A stretch of 9,101 bases of DNA from contig CAUJFK010000183.1 in assembly GCA_963169175.1 (NCBI GenBank), forward strand, positions 1-9,101. Reading direction: 5' to 3'. The notes under the pieces were generated by a model. That model did no database searches. It was not told where the DNA came from and saw only the letters and a program-made list of their open reading frames with translations. Of the stretch, positions 1-6,833 are shown piece after piece. A program made the position numbers and the translations under genes. Origin of the DNA: Acidobacteriota bacterium (GTDB lineage Bacteria > Acidobacteriota > Blastocatellia > Pyrinomonadales > Pyrinomonadaceae). The first letter of the stretch is position 1, and every line of letters starts with the position of its first letter.

Positions 1-1013
1 TCGAACGGGCGCGCGCGTCGGTTGCATCGTTTCTCGGTGCGGCTGTCCCGGCAGAGATAGTGTTCACATCCGACGGCACAGAAGGCGATAACTGGGCGAT
101 CACAGCGGGACTTGGGCTGTTCGACGGGCGAGACCATATCGTAACAACGAATGTCGAACACGAAGCGGTGCGAAATCTCTGCTCACGCCTCGAACTTACG
201 GGCATACATGTGACGCGGATCGAGGTCGATGCAGATGGCCTCATCGATCCAAACGAGGTCGCCGCGGCGGTTACGCCATGTACGGCCGTCGTTTCTATTA
301 TGCATGCAAACAACGAAACCGGTGTTTTGTTTCCGGTGGAAGATATCTCAGCTTTGATCAAAGAGCGTTCGGACGCGTTGGTTCATGTTGATGGCGTAAA
401 TGCGGCAGGGAAAGTGCCTATCGACTTAAAAACTACCGGTATCGACGTTTACACGGTCTCCGGCCACAAGTTCCACGCCGCAAAAGGCATCGGTGCGGTT
501 TACATTCGCGGTGGGATAGGCTTCGCACCATGGTTTGCGGGCGGCGGGCAGGAACGCGGCCGGCGACCAGGCACTGAAGCCGTACATCAAGTAGCCGGCC
601 TCGGGGTCGCCGCTGACCTGGCCGGCGATCTGTCGGCAATGGCCCCGGTCCGCTCGCTGCGCGACCGGCTTGAGAACGACATTCTCAATTCGATCCCAAA
701 CTCCCGGCTCAACGGAACGTCCGATCCGGCCAAAAGGCTGCCAAATACCACGAACATCTCATTCGAGAACACGAACGGCGAAGCGATCCTCGCCCGGCTC
801 GACGACCTTGGCATCTGCGTTTCGACCGGCTCGGCGTGTGCCTCCGCCGATCATACGGTTTCGCCCGTACTTCAGGCGATGAACGTGCCCTATTCATACG
901 CTATGGGTTCGATCCGCTTTTCATTAAGCCGATATACGACGATCGAAGAGATCGATTCAGTGATCGGCACGCTTCCCGACATCATTGCTGCGATACGATC
1001 GTTGGCCGAATAG
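1..1013 (+). CDS. Cysteine desulfurase, NifS/IscS type (5' end outside window)
   Basis: This is a PLP-dependent cysteine desulfurase, which takes sulfur from L-cysteine as an enzyme persulfide for Fe-S cluster assembly or tRNA thiolation in the cytoplasm. The reading frame is open from the left edge (first full codon at base 3), so the N-terminus is missing; the GTG at 60 is an internal Val. Visible class V aminotransferase motifs are FTSDGTEGDN (usual form FTSGGTESDN), HANNETG for the PLP pocket, SGHK with the Schiff-base Lys at 468-470, and TGSACAS with the catalytic Cys at 837-839. The C-terminal RFSLSRYTT region matches the family. The Cys-loop form fits group I (NifS/IscS) better than SufS. 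No Fe-S scaffold gene lies downstream; queA follows after 56 nt. The exact paralogue cannot be decided here. Confidence 0.93.
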   Translation, partial: ERARASVASFLGAAVPAEIVFTSDGTEGDNWAITAGLGLFDGRDHIVTTNVEHEAVRNLCSRLELTGIHVTRIEVDADGLIDPNEVAAAVTPCTAVVSIMHANNETGVLFPVEDISALIKERSDALVHVDGVNAAGKVPIDLKTTGIDVYTVSGHKFHAAKGIGAVYIRGGIGFAPWFAGGGQERGRRPGTEAVHQVAGLGVAADLAGDLSAMAPVRSLRDRLENDILNSIPNSRLNGTSDPAKRLPNTTNISFENTNGEAILARLDDLGICVSTGSACASADHTVSPVLQAMNVPYSYAMGSIRFSLSRYTTIEEIDSVIGTLPDIIAAIRSLAE

Positions 1014-1041
1014 TTGACGGCGAGGCCTGCAAAGATCACGT

Positions 1042-1061
1042 TTGCACGGGCGAGGTACAAT
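1042..1061 (+). promoter_or_regulatory. Candidate -10 element for queA, possibly leaderless start
   Basis: TACAAT at 1056-1061 is a good -10 hexamer ending 8 nt before the queA ATG at 1070. That spacing would put the transcription start at or beside the start codon. No convincing Shine-Dalgarno site is present; GAGG at 1052-1055 is 14 nt from the ATG. TTGCAC at 1042-1047 resembles a -35 but is only 8 nt from the -10, and I see no hexamer at 16-18 nt spacing. The call rests on the -10 alone. Confidence 0.3.
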
Positions 1062-1069
1062 AGTCCTTA

Positions 1070-2101
1070 ATGGAGCTATCCGATTACGACTTCGAACTTC
1101 CTCGAGAACTGGTCGCCCAGGAGCCGCTTCCTGAGCGGGCCGCGTCGCGGATGCTTGTCGTAAACCGTGGGCGTAACGGCCTCACGGATGCGGCGTTTGC
1201 CGATCTTCCGCAAAGGATGCGGGCATCCGACCTTCTTGTCCTGAATAACACGCGGGTTTTCCCGGCTAGGCTTTTGGGCAGAAGCGAAACGGGAGCACGC
1301 GTAGAGATCTTTCTGGTCGAAGAGATCGAACCGCTCGTGTGGATAGTTCTCGCAAAACCCGGCCGACGGCTAAAACCTGGCAAACGTGTCGATCTTGACG
1401 AACGGCTCTCCGCCGAGGTGCTGGAGAAACGCGAGGACGGCAGGCTGGTTGTTCGGTTTGATGGCGGCATCCAATTTGATACGGTCATCGACGAAATTGG
1501 CCGTACGCCGCTGCCGCCGTACATTCACCGCGACCACCGAGGCCAGGACGGCGACCGAGAGCGCTATCAAACCATTTTTGCGAGCCGCCGTGGTGCAATT
1601 GCCGCGCCGACCGCCGGACTGCATTTTTCCGGCGAGATCTTTGATGAGATAGCCGAGCGCGGCGTCGAGACAGCCGAGATAACTCTGCACGTCGGCTACG
1701 GCACGTTTGAACCGGTTAGGGCCGTAGATCTCGGCGGCCATAGGGTCGCGCCGGAACGATTTGAGATCAGCGAAGATGCGGCCGCAAGGCTTGAGAAGGC
1801 CCGCCTGGAAAAACGAAGGATCGTAGCCGTCGGAACAACCACAACGCGAACGCTCGAATACATGATCGAACGCCATGGGCATTTTGCGGCGACGACGGGT
1901 AATGCCGACCTGACGATCGTGCCTGACGGCCAATTCAAAGCAATTGGGGCGCTGCTGACCAATTTTCACCTGCCGCAAAGTTCCCTCTTGATTTTAGTTG
2001 CAACTTTCGGCGGGCATAAACTTATAATGGAAGCATACCGGCATGCGGTCGCGGAGCGTTACCGGTTTTACAGCTACGGCGACTGCATGTTCATCGAATA
2101 A
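1070..2101 (+). CDS. queA: S-adenosylmethionine:tRNA ribosyltransferase-isomerase QueA
   Basis: QueA transfers and isomerises the ribosyl group of S-adenosylmethionine onto 7-aminomethyl-7-deazaguanine at the wobble position of GUN-anticodon tRNAs, giving epoxyqueuosine in the queuosine pathway. The 343-aa product has the usual family length. Recognisable blocks are the N-terminal DYDFELPRELVAQEPLPERA, LVLNNTRVFPARLLG, APTAGLHFS, HVGYGTFEPV, TTTTRTLEY, the LTNFHLPQSSLLILV block and the C-terminal FYSYGDCMFIE. The ATG at 1070 gives exactly the family N-terminus. It has no clear ribosome binding site but a -10-like hexamer just upstream. The rimI-like gene begins 7 nt after the stop, so the two are probably cotranscribed. 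No other queuosine genes are in the window. Confidence 0.97.
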   Translation: MELSDYDFELPRELVAQEPLPERAASRMLVVNRGRNGLTDAAFADLPQRMRASDLLVLNNTRVFPARLLGRSETGARVEIFLVEEIEPLVWIVLAKPGRRLKPGKRVDLDERLSAEVLEKREDGRLVVRFDGGIQFDTVIDEIGRTPLPPYIHRDHRGQDGDRERYQTIFASRRGAIAAPTAGLHFSGEIFDEIAERGVETAEITLHVGYGTFEPVRAVDLGGHRVAPERFEISEDAAARLEKARLEKRRIVAVGTTTTRTLEYMIERHGHFAATTGNADLTIVPDGQFKAIGALLTNFHLPQSSLLILVATFGGHKLIMEAYRHAVAERYRFYSYGDCMFIE

Positions 2102-2108
2102 GCATTTT

Positions 2109-2687
2109 ATGGCCTTCCTCCAGGCTCTCCGCAATTTTTTCGTACCGGCCGCCGCACGCCGGATCACCGTGGTCGAACCGGCCGCGCAGACCGAGTATTG
2201 TGTCGCGCCGCTTACACCGGGCCACCTGAATGAGGTGCTCTATCTTAATTTTCGTTGTTTTGAAGATGGCGAAAACTATAACAAACACACATTTTCGTAT
2301 CTGCTTTCACAGCCGAACGCGCTATGCTTTCAGATCGCTACAGCGGAAAATGAGATGGCCGGCTTTCTTTGCGTTCTTGTTGGCGACAACCGGATCGCGC
2401 ATATAACCACCATCGGTGTTGCGCCTGAGCATCGGCGCCGCGGGCTGGCCGAACGAATGCTGGCCGAGCTTGACCGCTCGCTGATCGAACGCGGGATAAC
2501 CTCGATCGTGCTCGAAGTGCGTGTCGGAAATACGGCGGCCCAAAGCCTGTACAGGACGTGCGGATTCCTCATTACCCAGCAGATCTCGCAGTACTACAAC
2601 GACGGTGAAGATGGATACTTAATGGTAAAAGCCCTTGCCGATGAAATGGAACCGAACGACATCTCACGGCTTTATGAACCGGCGTGA
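2109..2687 (+). CDS. rimI: RimI-like GNAT N-acetyltransferase
   Basis: This 192-aa GNAT-fold acetyltransferase most resembles RimI, which acetylates the N-terminal Ala of ribosomal protein S18. The core includes AHITTIGVAPEHRRRGLAER, where RRRGLA forms the acetyl-CoA pyrophosphate loop; LEVRVGNTAAQSLYRTCGF; and a YYNDGEDGYLMVKAL end that closely follows the RimI C-terminal block. The protein is longer than the roughly 150 aa usual for RimI, with about 30 extra residues at the N-terminus and about 15 at the C-terminus. I chose the ATG at 2109, 7 nt after the queA stop, because upstream starts would run inside queA. No Shine-Dalgarno site is visible, so translation may be coupled. The stop overlaps the thiE start by 4 nt. 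GNAT membership is firm; the S18 substrate is inferred. Confidence 0.85.
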   Translation: MAFLQALRNFFVPAAARRITVVEPAAQTEYCVAPLTPGHLNEVLYLNFRCFEDGENYNKHTFSYLLSQPNALCFQIATAENEMAGFLCVLVGDNRIAHITTIGVAPEHRRRGLAERMLAELDRSLIERGITSIVLEVRVGNTAAQSLYRTCGFLITQQISQYYNDGEDGYLMVKALADEMEPNDISRLYEPA

Positions 2688-3331
2688 AGCTTGAATTTTC
2701 TAAGATCTATCCCATCACGGACACATCTCTCTCCACTCTTTCCCTGCCGGAACAGGTAGCAGAAATGGCGGCAGGCGGCGCCGTTTTGATCCAACTCCGC
2801 GAAAAACACGCATCAGCGCGACAGTTTTTCGATTCTGCTCGCAAAGCTTTGCATGTTGCCCAAGCCAATGGCGTTCGGCTGATAATTAACGATCGCTCGG
2901 ACATCGCAATGGCCCTCAATGCCGACGGTGTTCATCTTGGCCAACACGATCTTTCACCCGTCCACGCACGTCGGCTTCTTGGCGAACAAGCGATAATAGG
3001 CTACTCGACCCACTCACTGTCGCAGGCAATGGAGGCGGTCAAACTCCCGATCGACTATCTTGCTTTCGGCCCGATATTCCCGACCTCGACCAAAGAAGAT
3101 CCCGATCCGGTCGTCGGCCTCAAGGTGCTTGCAGACGTAAAGGAGATTGCCGGGACCCTTCCGCTTATTGCTATCGGCGGTATTGATGAAACCAACCTCG
3201 CGGCCGTGCTCGCGGCGGGAGCCGATTCCGCGGCCATGATCCGAACCATTCTTGCTGATCGCGATGGGATCGAGCAAAAGATGCGATCGCTGCTCTCGAT
3301 TGCGGCCGGACATCAGGTCGGCAATGTTTAA
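2684..3331 (+). CDS. thiE: Thiamine phosphate synthase ThiE
   Basis: ThiE joins the hydroxymethylpyrimidine diphosphate and thiazole phosphate halves to make thiamine phosphate. The 215-aa TIM-barrel protein has the family motifs in order: IQLREKHAS, LIINDRSDIA, ADGVHLGQHDL, GYSTHS, the DYLAFGPIFPTSTK loop, LIAIGGID and the AGADSAAMIRTIL phosphate-binding end. The GTG start at 2684 overlaps the rimI stop in a GTGA arrangement, giving a family-like N-terminus (KLEFSKIYPITD). Translational coupling to rimI is likely. No TPP riboswitch-like element or other thiamine gene is visible in the window, so this copy is probably expressed from the queA transcript. No intrinsic terminator follows. Confidence 0.95.
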   Translation: MKLEFSKIYPITDTSLSTLSLPEQVAEMAAGGAVLIQLREKHASARQFFDSARKALHVAQANGVRLIINDRSDIAMALNADGVHLGQHDLSPVHARRLLGEQAIIGYSTHSLSQAMEAVKLPIDYLAFGPIFPTSTKEDPDPVVGLKVLADVKEIAGTLPLIAIGGIDETNLAAVLAAGADSAAMIRTILADRDGIEQKMRSLLSIAAGHQVGNV

Positions 3332-3348
3332 CAAGTTTCAAATAATAC

Positions 3349-3377
3349 TTGCAATGCCTGATCGTATAGGTGATAAT
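3349..3377 (+). promoter_or_regulatory. Predicted sigma-70 promoter of the pilus ATPase gene
   Basis: TTGCAA at 3349-3354 and GATAAT at 3372-3377 are separated by exactly 17 nt, each one or two bases from the sigma-70 consensus. Transcription would begin near 3384, leaving a leader of about 80 nt before the ATG at 3467. The site lies in the 135-bp spacer after thiE, which suggests the pilus gene pair is separately transcribed. Confidence 0.6.
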
Positions 3378-3412
3378 AGCTCGTAGCCAAGCGACCATCT
3401 CAGGTGGCAGCT

Positions 3413-3422
3413 TGTGCGCACA
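3413..3422. promoter_or_regulatory. 10-bp perfect palindrome in the pilus ATPase leader
   Basis: TGTGCGCACA at 3413-3422 is perfectly self-complementary. It sits about 30 nt after the predicted transcription start and 44 nt before the start codon, inside a wider AGGTG...CACCT pair (3402-3406 and 3421-3425). It could be an operator or a small RNA hairpin. A 10-bp palindrome can also arise by chance, and no regulator is identified. Confidence 0.25.
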
Positions 3423-3466
3423 CCTAACCCGCCCATTTTGAAACTTTCCAGGAGTTACCCACCCAA

Positions 3467-4675
3467 ATGAGTTTGCTTGATGTAGCACCCATTATTGAGC
3501 AGATGCTGCTTACTTCGGACAATGTAAGCGATCTGAACTTTTCGTGCGGGCAGAAGCCGCAGGTCGAGATAAACGGAAAACTTCACTCGGTGACCCCGAT
3601 TGGGATGGGACGGCTGACCGCGTATCAAACGGAGATGATCGCGATGTCGATCCTGCGTGACAACGCCGATGCCGCAATGCAGCTGGCACGAACGCGGACC
3701 GCCGACCTGAGCTATGCCCTGCCGGGAAAATGCCGCTTTCGCGTAAATATTTTTCAGCAGCGAAATTCGTATTCGATCGTTATGCGTGTCATTCCGCATG
3801 AGGTACCGAGTTTTGAGTCGCTTCGGCTGCCGCCGCAGTTGGGCGATATCTGCGACATACGAAACGGTGTGGTGCTTCTGACCGGCCCGACCGGCTCGGG
3901 AAAAAGCTCAACGCTAGCGGCCATTATCGACCAGATCAACGAGACGAAAAGCTATCACATTGTAACGATCGAAGACCCGATCGAATTTCTCCATAATCAC
4001 AAGAAATGCACCATCAACCAGCGCGAAGTTGGTGCTGACACAAAAGATTTTGCATCTGCACTGCGGGCCGCACTTCGGCAAGCACCAAAGGTCATTCTGG
4101 TCGGCGAGATGCGCGATCTGGAAACGGCTGAAATTGCACTGGAAGCGGCGGAAACAGGCCACCTGGTGCTTTCGACACTGCACACTATCGACGCTTCGAA
4201 GACCATCGACCGCATTATCGGCCTTTACCCAAAGAACGAGGAACGCATCATCAGAACACGCCTGGCGCAGACATTTCGCTACATAATTTCGCAACGCCTT
4301 ATCCCTAAGATAGACGGCAGCGGCCGTATTGCGGCGGTCGAGATACTGAAATCGAACCCGCGAACGCGTGAGTATATCGAGAAGGGCGAAAGCGAGGGCA
4401 AAACCCTGCTCGACGCAATTCGTGACGGAGAAATAGACGGTATGCAGGATTTCGATTCGGTTATCCGCAGGCTGATCGAAACGAAACACATCTCGCTCGA
4501 GGACGGCCTTTCCTACTCGACAAATCAGAACAATCTGCTGCTTCAGTTGAAAGGGCTTTCCTCGACCGAAGATTATGCAAATGCCTCAAGAAGTATGGGC
4601 AGCATGCCGCCGCCGATGGCCCCGCCGCCGCCAATGGCATCCACCGGTTCGTCCGTGCTGGATATGATCGAATAG
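3467..4675 (+). CDS. Type IV pilus retraction-type ATPase, PilT/PilU family
   Basis: This cytoplasmic hexameric ATPase of the PilT/PilU branch would drive pilus disassembly for twitching motility. In the 402-aa product the N-terminal PAS-like domain covers about residues 1-115. The ATPase core has Walker A GPTGSGKS (140-147), an Asp box TIEDPIEF (167-174), Walker B VILVGEMRD (209-217) with Glu214, and a His box ending STLHT (His232 and His239). The usual PilT AIRNLIRE motif is not seen. The region 299-362 instead reads like PilU, with GMQDFDSVIRRL and NLLLQLKGL. A proline-rich tail (about 380-390) makes it longer than typical PilT (about 345 aa). AGGAG at 3450-3454 is 12 nt before the ATG. 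The next gene starts 57 nt downstream without an intervening terminator. Other pilus genes are not in the window. Confidence 0.92.
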   Translation: MSLLDVAPIIEQMLLTSDNVSDLNFSCGQKPQVEINGKLHSVTPIGMGRLTAYQTEMIAMSILRDNADAAMQLARTRTADLSYALPGKCRFRVNIFQQRNSYSIVMRVIPHEVPSFESLRLPPQLGDICDIRNGVVLLTGPTGSGKSSTLAAIIDQINETKSYHIVTIEDPIEFLHNHKKCTINQREVGADTKDFASALRAALRQAPKVILVGEMRDLETAEIALEAAETGHLVLSTLHTIDASKTIDRIIGLYPKNEERIIRTRLAQTFRYIISQRLIPKIDGSGRIAAVEILKSNPRTREYIEKGESEGKTLLDAIRDGEIDGMQDFDSVIRRLIETKHISLEDGLSYSTNQNNLLLQLKGLSSTEDYANASRSMGSMPPPMAPPPPMASTGSSVLDMIE

Positions 4676-4732
4676 CAATACGACAGGCTTTAGCCGAATA
4701 GGCCAACACGCCCTTCAACACAGTGAAACATC

Positions 4733-5458
4733 ATGATAATACGCTGCGATAATTGCTCAGTTTCCCTGCAACTGGATGAATCGAAGATACCAAGCGGGAA
4801 CTTTACCGTCCGGTGTCCGCGGTGCCAGAATATGCTCCGTGCCGCCAAGGACGCCAAGGGCCATGTTTCATCGACCGTTCAGCAACTGGCTGAGAATAAG
4901 GCCGCACCGGCTGAGGATGCAGGAAATTTTCGTGAAAAGGAAAACGAATTTCAGATCAACAACGCCCTCAAGTCGCTTCTTTCCGCCCTTAAATCGGGTC
5001 ACACGGTCGCCGAGGTAAACGACGAAAGGGATGAAAAGCCGAGGCGGGCCCTGCTTTGCCTGGGTGAAAAGAAGGATGAGGTAGCAAAGCTTCTGACCTC
5101 AAGCGGATATCGTGTGTATATCGCACAGACACCGGCACAGGCGAATGAACGGCTACGCGAAGGAAAGACCGAGATCGTGATGTTCTCGCCGGATTTTGCG
5201 GCTGAGTTTGGCGGTGCAGCAATTCTCCAGCAGCGGGCAAACGCAATGTACACCTCTGAACGGCGGCGGCTGTTCCTGGTCTCACTTGAGGAAGGCGGTG
5301 CGACAATGAACGCCCATGAAGCGTTCCTTCGAAATCTTAATCTGATCGTCAACACAAGCGACATTCCGCAATTGCCGTTGATCCTGAACCGGGCGTTGCT
5401 CGATTTTAACGATCTCTATCACTATCTGAACCGCGGCCTCGGCGTCGAGCCGATCTAG
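4733..5458 (+). CDS. Zinc-ribbon (MJ0042-type) protein with degenerate receiver-like domain
   Basis: I do not recognise a named gene. The 241-aa protein starts with an MJ0042-type zinc ribbon: CDNC and CPRC place Cys5, Cys8, Cys28 and Cys31 as ligands. A charged, probably flexible linker follows (about 36-100). The C-terminal part (about 103-236) alternates strands and helices like a CheY receiver: RRALLCL, YRVYIA, EIVMFSPDF, RLFLVSLEE, LNLIVNTSD. The acidic pair expected after strand 1 is missing, the only Asp near strand 3 is out of register in SPDF, and the strand-5 Lys is replaced. Phosphorylation is therefore unlikely and a protein-binding role is possible. The ATG at 4733 puts the ribbon at the extreme N-terminus; no good ribosome binding site precedes it. 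It probably shares a transcript with the pilus ATPase, suggesting but not proving a link to motility. Confidence 0.8.
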   Translation: MIIRCDNCSVSLQLDESKIPSGNFTVRCPRCQNMLRAAKDAKGHVSSTVQQLAENKAAPAEDAGNFREKENEFQINNALKSLLSALKSGHTVAEVNDERDEKPRRALLCLGEKKDEVAKLLTSSGYRVYIAQTPAQANERLREGKTEIVMFSPDFAAEFGGAAILQQRANAMYTSERRRLFLVSLEEGGATMNAHEAFLRNLNLIVNTSDIPQLPLILNRALLDFNDLYHYLNRGLGVEPI

Positions 5459-5465
5459 ATCTTAC

Positions 5466-5484
5466 GACGGGCTGTTTGCCCGTC
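5466..5484 (+). other. Perfect 7-bp hairpin just after the zinc-ribbon gene
   Basis: GACGGGC (5466-5472) pairs with GCCCGTC (5478-5484) around a TGTTT loop, 8 nt after the stop codon at 5458. There is no T-tract on either strand, so it is not a standard intrinsic terminator. It may protect the mRNA 3' end or help the real terminator at 5624-5648. Confidence 0.4.
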
Positions 5485-5517
5485 ACTCGTGCGGGAAAAC
5501 AAGCCGCATTATCCAAA

Positions 5518-5601
5518 ATTGTAGGGGCAGGGCTTGTCCCCCGCCGTTCTTCCTTTCCCAGGCGGGCGTCGAGCGGGCAGCCGCTTTGCTGCCCCTACAA
5601 T
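5518..5601. repeat. 84-bp palindromic MITE-like element
   Basis: The element is bounded by perfect 13-bp inverted ends: ATTGTAGGGGCAG at 5518-5530 and CTGCCCCTACAAT at 5589-5601. Inside are CCCGCC/GGCGGG (5540-5545 and 5561-5566) and a strong hairpin, GGGCAGC (5575-5581) with GCTGCCC (5588-5594) around CGCTTT. The flanks TCCAAAA (5512-5518, overlapping the inverted end by one base) and TCCAATA (5601-5607, likewise) match at 6 of 7 positions and could be a worn target duplication. It encodes no protein. It lies in the spacer between converging genes. Copy number elsewhere is unknown. Confidence 0.6.
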
Positions 5602-5623
5602 CCAATATCTCAACGCCGTATGC

Positions 5624-5648
5624 AAAGCCATGCGGCTTTTCATTTTTT
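5624..5648 (+). terminator. Intrinsic terminator of the plus-strand genes
   Basis: AAAGCC (5624-5629) and GGCTTT (5634-5639) form a stem around ATGC, followed by T, CA and six Ts ending at 5648. This is a fair rho-independent terminator for transcripts coming from the pilus ATPase and zinc-ribbon genes. On the minus strand the same stem is followed only by GCAT, so termination of holA transcripts here would be weak. Confidence 0.6.
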
Positions 5649-5679
5649 GAACAGCAATTTATTGTTGGTGAAGGCCCGA

Positions 5680-6702
5680 CTACAGCAAGGCAAGTTCACA
5701 GACCAGCATCTCGATCTGCATTCGTGCACCGGCGGTACCGCTGCCGCCGACAGAGGTTTTTATCGCAAGGTCCGTTTCCGAGATACGGCGTATTGCTTGT
5801 ACCAATTTTTTTTGCTCAATGCGGCGGGCGGATGCAAGGAATGCTTCCTTGCCGAAAGCCAGTGAGCTGGCTCCTTTGGCGTCGCCTCGCCTGAACATGT
5901 CATTCACCATCAGAAGCCGCCGGTAGGTCGCCCCGATCAAGCCGAGAAGCGCTATTGGTTCCATTCCGTCATCGAGGATCTTTTTGAGATTCCGCAAGGC
6001 TTTGTCCTTCCGGCCGGCGACTAGTTCGTCCGTCACGCTAAAATTCGAGAACTCGCGCGAATTTGGCACCAGGGAGTCTATAAGGTCTGGTGTCACACGC
6101 CCGTTCGGCAAGGCGGCAGCTGATAATTTTGCAGCCTCGTTATTGAGCCGCCTTACATCTTTGCCGACTGTATCGACAAGATGTCTGATGGTCGCCGCGT
6201 CTGCCTCAGCCCCAAGTTCACGAAAGCGGTCCGTCGCCCATTTTTGCAATGCTCCGTCGTCAAGCGGCGAGAATTCGACGGCGGCAGTTTTACCGCAGAG
6301 CAGCTTTGCAAGTTTACGGGTCTTATTCAATTCATCCACGAGAAAAATAAGTACCGTGCTTTGACACGGGTTGGCGAGATAGGCCGCAAGAGCTTCTTCA
6401 AATTCCTCTTTCAGCGTGTCACGATTCGAACTGGCAGCAACGTGTACCTCAGTAACACGAATTACGCGTTTCGCCGCCATCATCGGAAGTTGCTCGGCCG
6501 CGGCAAGGGCCGGCAGCAGATTCTCAGGCGTATTGAGGCTGTACTCGTCCTCATTAAACTCCCGCAGCTCGCCCTCGTTGAAACAAAGGTCCGCAATATA
6601 CCGCGCGGCCGCATCACGCAAATAGGTCTCAACGCCAAACAGCGTATAGACCGGAACTATCTTCCGCTGGCGAAGCTGTGCTCTAAGTTGTTCACGAGTC
6701 AT
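5680..6702 (-). CDS. holA: DNA polymerase III delta subunit HolA
   Basis: HolA is the clamp-loader subunit that opens the beta sliding clamp. From the ATG at 6702 the product is 340 aa, matching the family's usual 340 or so. The N-terminal IVPVYTLFGVETYLRDAAAR corresponds to the family's YLLxGxExxL opening. The middle has STVLIFLVDELNKTRKLAKLL followed by VEFSPLDDGALQKW, and the helical C-terminal collar contains MEPIALLGLIGATYRRLL. An ATG at 6708 would add two residues and is an equal alternative. The frame stays open upstream to 6867, but that stretch is translated palindromic repeat and is not real protein. No Shine-Dalgarno site is evident. lptE lies directly upstream across the tandem repeat, as in enterobacterial lptE-holA. 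Confidence 0.93.
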   Translation of the reverse strand: MTREQLRAQLRQRKIVPVYTLFGVETYLRDAAARYIADLCFNEGELREFNEDEYSLNTPENLLPALAAAEQLPMMAAKRVIRVTEVHVAASSNRDTLKEEFEEALAAYLANPCQSTVLIFLVDELNKTRKLAKLLCGKTAAVEFSPLDDGALQKWATDRFRELGAEADAATIRHLVDTVGKDVRRLNNEAAKLSAAALPNGRVTPDLIDSLVPNSREFSNFSVTDELVAGRKDKALRNLKKILDDGMEPIALLGLIGATYRRLLMVNDMFRRGDAKGASSLAFGKEAFLASARRIEQKKLVQAIRRISETDLAIKTSVGGSGTAGARMQIEMLVCELALL

Positions 6703-6714
6703 CACCATGATCAA

Positions 6715-6823
6715 GGCAGAAACACGAGCCGTAGCGAGTGTGCCGCATCGACAAAACGGACCAAGCAGCCCGCATACAACGCACACACCGCGAGGCACAC
6801 TCCCTACCGGTCGTGTTTCTGCC
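6715..6823. repeat. 109-bp palindromic element, copy A
   Basis: The left arm at 6715-6744 begins GGCAGAAACACGAGCC and pairs with the right arm at 6794-6823, which ends GTCGTGTTTCTGCC; 27 of 30 positions are complementary. The 49-bp centre is not palindromic. The element ends 6 nt from the alternative holA ATG at 6708 and 12 nt from the chosen one at 6702. It is repeated as copy B with a 119-bp period. As RNA it would form a long imperfect hairpin. Confidence 0.85.
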
Positions 6824-6833
6824 ATTTTAGCAA

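Noticed and set aside
1042..1047. TTGCAC as the -35 box of queA
   Set aside because: It is only 8 nt from the TACAAT hexamer, far too close for sigma-70 promoter geometry.
1370..1978. 202-codon minus-strand open frame
   Set aside because: It is antisense to queA and its translation shows no recognisable domain.
3332..3351. CAAGT...ACTTG inverted repeat after thiE considered as a terminator
   Set aside because: The stem is only 5 bp and AT-rich, with no T-tract following.
3914..4489. 191-codon minus-strand open frame
   Set aside because: It is antisense to the conserved ATPase core and is explained by codon bias of that gene.
5476..5894. Two plus-strand open frames of 129 and 102 codons
   Set aside because: They cover the hairpin, MITE-like element and the antisense of the holA 3' end. 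The translation is arginine- and cysteine-rich with no family features.
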